DNA of 64,000 nucleotides. It comes from Rugalucina vietnamica (lineage: Eukaryota > Mollusca > Bivalvia > Lucinida > Lucinidae). The position numbers and the translations under genes were made by a program. This document shows positions 24,901-38,100 of the stretch, piece after piece (position 1 is the stretch's first letter; the number at the start of each line of letters is the position of its first letter). Location: positions 836,501-900,500 of the forward strand of contig OZ024878.1 of assembly GCA_964017185.1 (NCBI GenBank), in the 5' to 3' direction. Below the pieces are notes generated by a model, which was given only the letters and a program-made list of their open reading frames with translations, did no database searches and was not told the DNA's origin.

Positions 24901-27900
24901 ACAGACTTGCACATACTATAGACGGCCTCTAGGTTTTTAGGATTGGACAGGAAGGGTGGAGTATACTTACAGACTTGCACATTTTTATAGACGGCCTTCA
25001 GGTTTTTAGGATTGGACAGGAAGGTTGGAGTATACTACAGACTTGCACATACTATAGACGGCCTCTAGGTTTTTAGGATTGGACAGGAAGGTTGGAGTAT
25101 ACTTACAGACTTGCACATTTTATAGACGGCCTTCAGGTTTTTAGGATTGGAAAGGTTGGGGTATACTTACAGACTTGCACATATTATAGACGGCCTCTAG
25201 GTTTTTAGGATTGGAGAGGAAGGTTGGAGTATACTTACAGACTTGCACATATTATAGACGGCCTCTAGGTTTTTAGGATTGGAGAGGAAGGGTGGAGTAT
25301 ACTTACAGACTTGCACATATTATAGACAGCCTCCAGGTTTTTAGGATTGGAGAGGAAGGTTGGAGTATACTTACAGATTTGCACATATTATAGACGGCCT
25401 CCAGGTTTTTAGGATTGGACAGGAAGGTTGGAGTATACTTACAGATTTGCACATATTATAGACGGCCTCCAGGTTTTTAGGATTGGACAGGAAGGTTGGA
25501 GTATCGACTGTGATATAGTTGTGGATAGCAGGCATCATATCTGGAAAACAAGTAGACTTTTATGTAATAAGTTATAAATTTAAGACCACACACATTAAGG
25601 TTAAAACAGGTACATGTATGTCATTCTATTGTTTGTCTAAGGTAATTTAAAAGGAACTATTATTAGAGTGCTAAAGGTAGGTTTCGAAATATTTGTCTAT
25701 TTGCTCTAAAAGATGGTCTTTATATTTTCATATTACTGATCCTTCCAAGGCGATACTTCTGTTGTGGTTCTAATTGTTTTGTGTTTGGGAATCAAGTTTT
25801 TGTGCTGTTTGAGCCTTGTGTACGTTTTCATATTTTTAGTTCAGTTCGGGTAACTGAGTGGCCGCCTATAGCTGCTCACTCAGCTTTCGATATGTTTTCT
25901 TGGTTTACATACAGAAGTGTCATTTTATTTTTTTCCCACCCCTCGGTTAATGGAGTGGGAATATCTTTCTCATTTTAGCAATTCAAGACCATTGCCTACT
26001 TGTACCTTTTTATAAAATTCTACTGATTTGTGTCTCTGTCTGACAAGGCTTTTTTCTACTTTAAACTATAAATGTAAAAGCAGCTCTTACCTGTGAAATA
26101 GTCTATGCCATCTTTCTGGAACATTTCATACAGCATACCAAACACCTGCCACATATGTTGGGAAATCTGAGTACTAGTTAGACTGTAGATTAGGGATAAC
26201 ACCTCTTCGTAAAAGTCTGAAAGAAATTCACATTCAAATTTTAAGTAATTTTCATAGCTAATGAAGTTTAAGCTATGAAACCAAAATCTACAACACTGCT
26301 TTGTTTATCAATGTTTCTGTTATATCTACAGGAACTTACAGCAAGAATACAACCAAACAGGTATGTGACTTAAACTACTTGTGTGTGAAATAATAAACTA
26401 CTTGTATGTGAAATAAACTAATTAAGAAATAATAAACTACTTGTATGTGTAATAAACTACTTGTGTGTGAAATAATAAACTACTTGTGTGTGAAATAATA
26501 AACTACTTGTATGTGAAATAAACTACTTGTATGGGAAATAAACTACTTGTATGTGAAAAAAACTACTTGTATGTGAAAAAATAAACTACTTGTATGTGAA
26601 ATAAACTACTTTTTTCTGAAAAATTAGTCACATGAATGTGAAATAAATTAAGTCTGTGAAATAAACCATGTCTGTGAAATAAAACTCATATAGGTATGTG
26701 AAATAAACTACTTGCAAGTGAAATTATCTACATATTTGTGAAATAAAGAATACATGTGTGAAATAGATGACATGTATGTCAGTTTTGTTTGTTTGCTTGT
26801 TTGTATTGATGCTTAACATCCCAGTCAACAGCTAATGGTCATTTCGGGACACTGCCTCCATTTTATGGGACTCTGACCCAAAATTAAGGATATCATGACA
26901 TCCAAAAAGTGCTTCAAATATAACCACCCAACCAAAAAGACTTATATATGTATGGATAGTTTGACATTTTGCTTCATGTATACAAAATAAGCTAATGGAA
27001 AAGGATATTATGGGCAATTTTCATGGATGCCAATACACTTCGATTAATGTAAATGTATATTGAAAGCCAGTCAGTTTTACCCAAGAGCTGTTCTTCTGTA
27101 GCTACTGTACAGTCAGTGGACATAATTATTCGCCACCTTTGGAAAACTCCATAGACTTACATGTGTTTTCATGTTTGCAAGAAAAAATATTCTGCTTCTC
27201 CTGGCCAACATTTTTTTATGTTTTTGGTGTCATTTGAAAGGTAAAGGAATAAAGCAATAAACAAGATATTTTCCATTTAATTCCATGCATGTGTTTTAAA
27301 GCTGCAATTTTTTAAAAACTTATGAATTTTTTTCGGGCACTTTTTGGGCAACGTCACCATTGACGTCAATGGGAAAGTGGCTTTTTCAAAATTTTCTAAA
27401 AATTTAAACTGCTGTATATACAAAATGCACTGTTGAAACTTCACCAAATCACCTTTATTTATTGCTTTACTCATTTAACTTTCAAATGACATGAAAATCG
27501 TGAATATATGTTGACCAGGAGAAGCAGAATATTTTTTCTTGCAAACATGAAAATACATGCAAGTCTATGGAGTTTTCCAAAGGTGGCGAATAATTATGTC
27601 CACTGACTGTACACAGTACGTTTGAACAAAATGCAAGTTCTGTATACAAGTATTTGTTGTGAGGAATGCTAGAGAAACTGCTGAACAATCCACAGTTTCT
27701 ATTTTAGCCTCATCACATTTGGTCTTCCTGGCCTTTACTACACACACAATGATATCAGCATTATGCATGTGAAATCTCCAGGGTCAATAATTTGAGCCGC
27801 TTTGTGGGAAAACCAACAATGTGGTTTCCAAACAGGTCTGACACAAACCGGCCTGTACAGCTACAGAAGCAGGCTAGAGGCTTGAAATTTTGGAGTTAAG

Positions 27901-29072
27901 TAGAGGAGGAATTGTACTATCCGAGTAGCGAAAACAAAGGCACTGATCAGCTTCGCAGTTACCGCGAAGCTGATCTGCATCTTTGTCTTCACATATGCAG
28001 ATTGTTGGTTTTCTCATGAGGCGGCTCATTTGGCTAACATTCTGGGGTCTAGTAATGTTACTTTTCTTTGTAACCTTTCGTCAAGGATTATACTTGTATA
28101 TTGTATTCTATTCTTAAAATTTTATGCCTGCTAATGTCATTTTCACACTCGAGTTTCATGCCACAGGTTGCGGATTCGAAACCGGGCTAGTACATATGCC
28201 TGTCATGTTGGTGACATATGTTCACCCTGACTTAATACAGACAAACCGCCCATAGGGTATAACATTGTAACAAATGTTTATTGCAATTATTGTGAAAAAC
28301 AATTAACCTTTAGCATGCTGTAGGCGACTGCGGTCACCCGTGGAATACCTATCTGTGCCAACTAGAGACGACTGCGGTCGACAAGAAAAAATGCTTTCAA
28401 ATTTCCCGCACTTTTCGCCCACTGCCTACTTATGAATATTAATGAGCGATGCCCAGACAGTTGCGCATGAAAACAACATGGCGGCTTGTGGTTTTGGGAC
28501 CGATTTGTCGGTCGATTTTGATCGGATTTTCGTTATTTTTGCATTAGAAATGCATTTTCAGCGCTTTTTTCGCTGGTAAATGGAAAATTGGGTGCATTTA
28601 CACCCGAAATATGACATCGTAACGGTATTGTCCAAAAATATTCACCAGACGTTGACCTTTATGCATTGCATAAATTAAATCGCTATGACGCTGTATAATA
28701 AATTATCGATATTATCGTAATTGATTCGTGCATCCTCGGTAAGACTCGATAAAGTACGCGAAGAATGTGTATCCAATATATAAGCAGTTTGCTACATATT
28801 GTATCACAAGGACCTTAGCTCAGTGGTTAGGACACTGGATTTGTAACATGAGGATCCCTGGTTCGAATCTCATAGAAGGTGAAAAATATATTTTCTTTTT
28901 ATTTTATTAAATAAAATGCACATCACGTTTTATCAAAAGCAATCGCACGGAGAACATGATATTCTTGCTTTATTGCACTTTTCATGTGCCATATCGTGCA
29001 ACATAAGGGTTTTCAAATACAACCATATCGCACTGGTCATCAACCTCAGAGATGACTCTTCCGACCAGAGAG

Positions 29073-29109
<37 letters not shown>

Positions 29110-32100
29110 AAAAACATACACAAAATTGACCAAAATCAAATTATTAAATACGATAGAGAATGAATAGGGTACATAAGAAATAATAATAAAAATGCGATCA
29201 TTAGTGGGACTCGAACCGCTATCGGTAAAATGAAAAGTAATGTAATCTTAATCTGCGTGCTCTAACATTTGAGCTATGCAGTCCTGAACAATTTCTTGGG
29301 ATAGCAACTTTATATACCGATACATTTACCTTGCTAATAATCGCGAAGAGTCACGATGATGAACGAGCAATCACGAAGCGGTCCGAAGATATATTTAGAA
29401 TTGCAACGAACTATAATTATATACTAATAGAGTTCACCCAACACCAGGTGAATATTTTTGGACTATACGTATGATGAATTTTTACGCTAGAAATCGGCGT
29501 AACAAAGACTTCCGAAACCGAAAGTTGATTTGTTTACTGTGTTTGTTGAATTTATTCAGCTGTTTTTATGGCTCAAAAATTAAGAAAACACGGAAAAAAA
29601 TTGGAAAAAACGTCAGTGGGCTGCCATATTGATTTCACTATATTGCTCAGCATGCTAAAGGTTAAACAAGTATTTTTATGCAATCATTAATCTTATTGCG
29701 AAAAGTATGTACAATGGTTGACAAGTTAGAGCACCTGAAGCCACTAACCTATAATATTTTGTTGTAAGATGATTCCTATCACATTTAACACAATCCCTTC
29801 TAACTGGATCATAATCTGAAATATAGAGGAATATATCAGTTATAAATAGGAAATTAACTTTAAATAAATGAGATATTAGATGTAATCAATTAACAAGTCA
29901 CTCGACCAGTAATTTTATATTACTGACCATTCCAAGGCAACATTTCTGTTTTTGTTGTGGTTTGTTTTGTTTCATGCTTTTTTGTGTTGATTTGTTTGTT
30001 TTGTGATTTAATCTCCCAGTTAAGTTATTCAGCCATGTCGGGACGGACTTCCTGGGTATTAACCAGTACCCTGGGGAGTTAATAAGTCTTGCACAAAGAC
30101 ACAGCACAGTGCGCCAGTAGGGATAGAACCCAGGACCTCTCACTTCACAGTATGATGCTCTTCCACTACTCACTCTAGATAACAATTTTTGCACTTTAGA
30201 AGAACATAATGTATCTAGGATGCTGGATCAATCTCAGAGTAACATACATACTGAGCAGCCTCTCACTTGCACCCTGTCATTTTAACATAAAAAATATTCA
30301 AACAAACCTCTCTATGTTCTTCCATCACAGTTAATATAGTTTCCATGGTATTCAATATACCCAGGGCTGTTATAGCTTTTTCTTCTGAGCCCTCTGAGTC
30401 GGTATCTAACACTTGAGAGAATGTTGTAGCCTATAAAATATGAATAATCACAGTTAATATAGTTTCCATGGTATTCAATATACCCAAGGCTGTTATAGCT
30501 TTTTCCTCTGAGCCCTCTGAGTCGGTATCTAACACTTGAGAAAATGTTGTCGCCTGTAAAATTAAATGTATCAAAATGACTTTTGTGCATGTTTTCTTTG
30601 TAATGCTTTCTTTACAGCTGAAAATGAACTCGTATCCATAAATCGTAAAAGTTAAGTCCTGTAACTACCTTTATGAACTAAATCAGATCAACAAATTTGC
30701 AATTTCTGAATAATGCTTCAAGAGTTGAGATGGGGATTAACAGGCAAATTGAGACATTTTTTTAAACATGTCGAGACAGAGCCAACACTTCTTTTTTTCT
30801 ATTAACACCATCTGTGGAGAGTAAAGTTCCATACTCAAGGTCCAACCTATCTCTGTACCATTGGGTTTTAAACCTAGCTCTCAATTCAGGGTCAGATGCT
30901 TGAATTCAGGGGCTTGAACCCCTCTACCACACAAAGTAATCCACTTACCAGACCCGACATGACTTCTACAGCAATAGGTATCACCTCCTCTACGTAGGTA
31001 CAGACCAGTCGCTGCATAGTGCCAGTCAGGTCGTCATTTTCTGTATCTCGTATAACATTCAGTAACTCCAACATGATCGTCTTCACGTGGGGCTTCATGA
31101 AATTCTTGGCTGAAAAACATTTGATTTGGATTTACTAGTTTATCATAACTTAGTGCACATTTTGTCATTATTAACAGACCAGTTGCTGCATAGTGCTGGT
31201 CAGTTCATCATTTTCCGTGCCTTGTATGACATTCAGTAACTCCAGTATTATTGTCTTAGCTGAAAAAGATTCATTTTGATTTTTTTAGTTTACAATAACA
31301 TAATGCTCATTCTTTCACCATCAACACATGAGTCACCCAATGGGAAAACCAACAATCTGCATAGGCGAAAACAAAGGCAGAGATCAGCTTCGCAGTAACC
31401 GCAAAGCTGATCAGGACCTTTGTTTTCGCTACTCCGATAGTACAATTCCTCCTCTACTTAAATCCGAAATTTTAAGCTTCTAGCCTGCTTCTGTGACTGT
31501 ACAGCCTGATTTGTGTCGGACCTGTCCAGAAACCACAACGTTGGTTTTCCCATGAGGCGGCTCAAATGAGTCGCTGCATAGTTCAGGGTGGTCATCATTT
31601 TCTGTGTCTAACATTCAGTAACACCAGCATTAGTGTCTTAATGTGGGGTTACATGGCATTCTTTGCTGTTTTAACAAATGTCAAATATTTTTTCACCCAT
31701 GTCGGGACAGAGCCACTGCTTCAGGGACACAGCACAGATTGTGTTGCGTTTCAACCCACAAATCCCAAATCCAGAGTCAGATGCTGCACCACTAGTTAAC
31801 TAAGCAACATCAAGCCTAAACTGACATGGGCCTTATTTAAACTAAGTACCTTTATCTTGCTCTGTTATCAACATCTGTAGTGCTATGGCTGCCTCTACTC
31901 TCACAGGTAACTGTTTGTCGGTACACAGACATGTTTTGGTACACTCCAAGGCTTGATACAGGTGATAAAGTTTGAAAGATACATGTTAATACCTTTATCT
32001 TGTTCAGTAATTAACATCTGTAGAGCTATGGCTGCCTCGACCCTCACTGGTAACTCTTTATCGGTACATAGACATGTTTTGGTACACTCTAAAGCTTGGT

Positions 32101-35100
32101 ACAGGTTGGCTTCCTGTTTGAATTTTAGTTCACTGAAATACCGCAACACCCAGCATGCCTGAAAATAATAGAATTTTGTTATTTAGTGAGGTAGCTGTAT
32201 ACAAATTGTTGAAAACTGAAACATGTTTGTTTAAGGTTGGACATCCCAGTCAACACTTTTTCAGTTAAGTCCGAAAAAGTACGCATGGGTATTAACCAGT
32301 ATTTTCAGGCAGTTGGTGTGTCTTGCTCAGACAAACCACAGCCTCAGTGGGCTCTGTATCCAAATCTTTCAATTCAGTCTGATGTCCTAAGCCATACCAT
32401 TGTGATTCCCTCGAAATTGATATGCAACTTTGTGGGATAACTGTATTCAAAATTGTTATTGTATTTGGTGAAAAGTATTATCAGTTTGCAGACATTAATA
32501 CTGATTTTCACTGCCTTATGAACCATTCAAAATTCTTCAGACTTATTTATATAAGGAGAATATCCTATTATGGCAAAAGGTACTAGTATTACCTTCCCTA
32601 GCTCTGAGGAAGCCATGTTGACTAGTGAACTCTGGGTACTAGTATTACCTACCCTAGCCCTGAAGAAGCCATGTTGACTAGTGAACTCTGGGTACTAGTA
32701 TTACCTATCCTAGCTCTGAGGAAGCCATGTTGACTAGTGAACTCTGGGTACTAGTATTACCTACCTTAGCTCTGAGGAAGCCATGTTGACTAGTGAACTC
32801 TGGATACTAGTATTACCTATCCTAGCCCTGAAGAAGCCATGTTGACTAGTGAACTCTGGGTACTAGTATTACCTACCCTAGCTCTGAAGAAGCCATGTTG
32901 ACTAGTGAACTCTGGGTACTAGTATTACCTACCCTAGCTCTGAGGAAGCCATGTTGACTAGTGAACTCTGGGTACTAGTATTACCTATCCTAGCTCTGAA
33001 GAAGCCATGTTGACTAGTGAACTCTGGGTACTAGTATTACCTATCCTAGCTCTGAAGAAGCCATGTTGACTAGTGAACTCTGGGTACTAGTATTACCTAC
33101 CCTAGCTCTGAGGAAGCCATGTTGACTAGTGAACTCTGGGTACTAGTATTACCTATCCTAGCTCTGAGGAAGCCATGTTGACTAGTGAACTCTGGGTACT
33201 AGTATTACCTACCTTAGCTCTGAGGAAGCCATGTTGACTAGTGAACTCTGGATACTAGTATTACCTACCCTAGCTCTGAGGAAGCCATGTTGACTAGTGA
33301 ACTCTGGGTACTAGTATTACCTACCCTAGCTCTTAGGAAGCCATGTTGACTAGTGAACTCTGGGTAGACATGGGTAGTTAACATCATCTCAGCCTGATCT
33401 TTGTAGATCTTCCTCTGTAAGCAAAGATATGAATGTCATATGTTTTCCACTCACTCTTAAATCCATATGAAGCAAATTTAACTTGATGTTGACATGTTTC
33501 CAGTTTTAAAAAAATTCAGCATATTGTGTATTCTGAAAGAGACAATAACCTAAGAAAACATAAACCAAAATATTTATATGGCAAAAATGACTCCCAGTGA
33601 ATGTAGACATTTCTTCTCTTCTTCACCCAAAAATTACAAACATTACTGCAAAATATACTATTATCATAATCACTCTAATATGCGCATTTAAGTAGTTCGA
33701 AATGAACTGGCCTTAATTACGGTTCAATAGGAATTGGACATGCTGTCGAAAGAGCTGTTGTGCCCAGTAAGCAATCACTGTAAAACGACAAATATCTTTA
33801 CCTTCAGCAAGACTTCAGCTACTGCCCCTATCATGTGTAAAGCTCCGTCTTTCTGTCGTGGATCTATATCTCGCTGAGTCAGAATCTGCATACAGAAGCC
33901 CACTGATTTCTGTAGAACCTCTTTCCGTTTAGAGGCGGCGGAGTAAAACATTGTCTGAGCAGCTATCACAGGTGAGAGGAAGTCTTCAAATACATCTGAA
34001 AGAAGAAGGTGAACAAATAAGTGTACAATGATGATTTCAAAGTATGGTAATTGTGGTGTCAGGTTAGCCCACTGATTTCTGCAGAACAGAGGCGGCAAAT
34101 AACTTTGTCTGAGCCCCTATCACAGGTGATAGGAGCCCCTATCACAGGTGATAGGATGTCTTCAAATACATCTGAAAAAGGGAAGTGAACAAACGTGTAC
34201 ATTGATGGTTTAAAAATATGGTGACTGGTGATGTATGTCCCACTCAACAGCTAAGCTCACTGACTTCTGTAGAACCTCTTTCCGTTTCGAGGCGACAGAA
34301 CAGAACCTTGTATGAGCGGCTATCACAGATGACAAAAAATCTTCAAATACATATGTTTTGTCACAGGAAAACATGAATGACTGGCATTATGACAAAGCCC
34401 ATTTCTTCTGTAATGTTTACTATATTACTCAAGTTTGCATCCCTTTCAAGATTATTTCAGCTCATAAGGGACGCAAATGGAACCTACACAAGACACTGTG
34501 GTAATTTGATCCAATGTGCAGTAATGCAACCAAAGATCAGCAGCCATAACTGCTCGGCCATGGGAGCCGCCATGATGTTTACAATTAGTAAAGTGCCTTA
34601 CAAGTCATAAAGCAACAATTTATGAACACATAAGTCTTACCATATTTGATTCTGATATATTCCTGTGGGTCAGAGTTCCAAAGTTCCTCATCAGCATCAC
34701 TGTGACACATGAGAGGGAAGATCACCTCCTGGATGATAGGCTGGATGTGGGGCTTCATAAACTTCCAGCTAAATGCATGGCTCACTCTGACGACAAAAAT
34801 CAAAGATGCAAATCTGTTCTGAATAAGGTACATGTTCATGTTTAAAGTCCACTTTTTTCCAAATTGTGTGTGTATACAAACTACAGTCTTTCTAGCTCTA
34901 GGAATACCTGGCGTTTACAAACAATACTTATTAATGAACAACTTTAACCATGTTAACACAGATCTAAGACAAAATTCAGACTTTCATCAACAAATCATAG
35001 ACAAGGATATGAACTTTTTTTTTGGAAACATAGGCAAATCAAGAATCACAACCACTCAGTTGGCTGTCATGGGCACAAATGCTATGAGAATTGAAGTTAT

Positions 35101-38100
35101 TATTAATCATGCTAGAGTGTGAGTACCCCTTACCCTTGGTTGAGATAATTCAAAGCTTGTTGAAGAATTCTGGGAGCAACATACATCTTCTGTCGATACT
35201 GATCAAGAAGACGCAGTAAAACTTGGATTATTCCCCCTGAAATAGTGTTCCATATACCATCAACTTAAAATGCTTATTTAATATATCAACAAAAAAGCCT
35301 TGAACAAGTTTTAGGGAAGTGTTTTACTTATTTCCATACAGGTTAATCCTACAAAATTTGATTTAATAGGCTTATGAAGATGTGTCTTATATCACTTACC
35401 CGAAAAGGCTTTCAAATACCACTCAGCAAATTGATTGTAGTCTTTTGTAACATTACCAGGGCTCCCATATCTGCAATCAAAGTTTTACACAATTTAGCAG
35501 CTTGACATAGTGGACAAATTATACTATCACTGACATTGTTTGAAATAAATACTAAAATAAATGACTACTAAATTTGTTTCACAAAATTACCTTCCAAAAC
35601 TTCTTTCTTTCTTCAGATACTTAGTCGATCAATTTCTGATCATCACTTTGGGACAGTATACATGTATGTACAGCCCATTTCTTTGCCTTCCACCAGGCTA
35701 GCTCATTACAGTTCAGATCAAAATTGCTTCTTCGAGCAGTATGGTTAGGGTTTACACTATCACCAGAGAGCCACATAAACTGGTCAAAAATTCTTTACCT
35801 TTCGAAAGTTCTGGACAGTATATGTACAGCCCATTTCTTTGCCTTCCACCAGGCTAACTCTGGCCTCTCATCTTCATCTATTTGATTGGCTTGCTGAAAA
35901 ATAAATAATAGACCCTTTTGAGATTTTTCAGTATTTATGAACAAATATATTATAAGATGAATAATGCTTTCAAATATGATAATAAAACATTAAAACACTG
36001 CATAGAGAAAAAGCTCAGCCAACTGGGTCCTGTTTCTGGTACCAAATTTTTTCCAAATTGGCTGAAAAAATTACCAATTGACCTAAAACTTTCCCTGATT
36101 GACAAAAAAATCCCAGTTTATACAGTAAACTTTCCCAATCAGATTAAAAATCATGCTCTTTTCACAATTTGAGGAAAGATTTTACAGTTTTTTTCCCCCA
36201 ATTTCATTTGTACCAAACTCCCAAAAGGTGAGAAAAAATCCCAGTTTAGAAGGTAAACTTTCCCAATCAGACTAAAAATCATGCTCTTTTCACAATTTGA
36301 GGAAAATTTTACAGGGTTTTTTTCCCCAATTTCATTTGTACCAAACTCCAAAAGGTGAGAAAAAGTCCTTGTTTGGGAACATACTCTATTATAATAAAAT
36401 TTGACCACATAACGCCAACATCTTGCCTTCAAGAAAAGGTATATATGTTCCTTAAGCTTTCTGTGTTATTCAAGTAAAAGATATAATGTGTAAGCTTTTT
36501 GGTTAATATCCTTACCTCTGGTACTGGCCTATCTACAATCTGTCGTATCAACTCCATCCATTGGGTGAAAATCTCTTTGGTAATTGTATCCAGAGGCAGG
36601 TAGTTCTGTGGAAATTGCAATCAAAAATCTATTACATGTATTTTCAAATGTTGTACTGATGCTTTTTTGTTGCTACATGTAGCTTCTACAAAGTACTTTA
36701 AAGTCACTTTCTACTTTTGTATTGACAACAGTCCTTAACTATTGTATAACATACATGTATTTGTGTGAACCTTATTTGTCATATTACATGTATATGACCT
36801 GAGTGAAACTAGAATTGTCAGAGAATCTGACTATAGCCCCGCTTCTCAGCTTTTTTGCAGGGTGAAAAAACAATGACAGGTAACTATCACAAGCTAGATC
36901 TCGTCAATATTGATGCGCATACAAAATATGGTCTGATTATGTCGATTCGTTCTCAAGATATTGAGCGGAAACGAAATTCTGACCTCAATAAATGGCCATA
37001 ACTCCGTCAAAATTTTGCGAAAAATGACGGGTAACAATCCCAAGCTAGATCTTGTCAATGATGATGTGCATACAAAATTTGGTCGGATTCTGTCAATTCA
37101 TTCTCAAGATATTGAGCGGAAACGAAATTCTGAAGTCAATCAAGGGCCATAACTCCCGTCAAAATTTTGCGAAAAATGATGGGTAACAATCCCAAGCTAG
37201 ATTTTGTCAATGATGACGTGCATACTAAATTTGGTCGGATTCTGTCAATTCGTTCTCAAGATATTGAGCGGAAACGAAATTCTGACGTCAATCAAGGGCC
37301 GTAACTCCGTCAAAATTTTGCGAAAAATGACGGGTAACAATCCCAAGCTAGATCTTGTCAATGATGACGTGCATACAAAATTTGGTCGGATTCTGTCAAT
37401 TCGTTCTCAAGATATTGAGCGGAAACGAAATTCTGACGTCGATCAAGGGCCGTAACTCCGTCAAAATTTTGCAAAAAAAGACGGGTAACAGTCCCAAGCT
37501 AGATCTTGTCAATGATGACGTGCATACAAAATTTGGTCGGATTCTGTCAATTCATTCTCAAGATATTGAGCGGAAATGAAATTCTGACGTCAATTAAGGG
37601 CCGTAACTCTGTCAAAATTTTGCGAACAATGACGGGTAACAATCCCAAGCTAGATCTTGTCAATGTTGATGTGCACACAAAATTTGGTCGGATTCTGTCG
37701 ATTTGTTCTCAAGATATTGAGTGGAAACAAAATTCTGACGTCAATCAAGGGCTGTAACTCCGTCAAAATTTTGCGAAAAATTACCGGTAAAAATACCAAG
37801 CTAGATCTTGTCAATGATGATGTGCATACAAAATTTGGTCTGATTCTGTCAATTCGTTCTCAAGATATTGAGCGGAAACGAAATTCTGACGCCAATCAAG
37901 GGCCGTTACTCCGTCAAAATTTTGCGAAAAATGACCGTTAACAATCCCAAGCTAGATCTTGTCAATGATGACGTGCATACAAAATTTGGTCGGATTCTGT
38001 CAATTCGTTCTCAAGATATTGAGCGGAAACGAAATTCTGACGCCAATTAAGGGCCGTAACTCCGTCAAAATTTTGCAAAAAATGACGGGTAACAATCCCA

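Larger units (their letters stand above)
28307..29661. mobile_element. piggyBac-like non-autonomous element
   Basis: TTAA lies directly outside both ends, and perfect 14-bp inverted termini CCTTTAGCATGCTG start just inside. TTAA target and CC-initial ends are the piggyBac signature. There is no transposase. It contains two tRNA-like segments and a (GAGA)n run at about 29068-29109. Confidence 0.82.

Noticed and set aside
18850-25505. CRISPR-like array of regular repeats
   Set aside because: Units are contiguous without unique spacers and are derived from an importin exon in animal DNA.
28933-29139. Ser/Leu-rich 68-aa frame
   Set aside because: Translation of the (GAGA)n run inside the piggyBac-like element.
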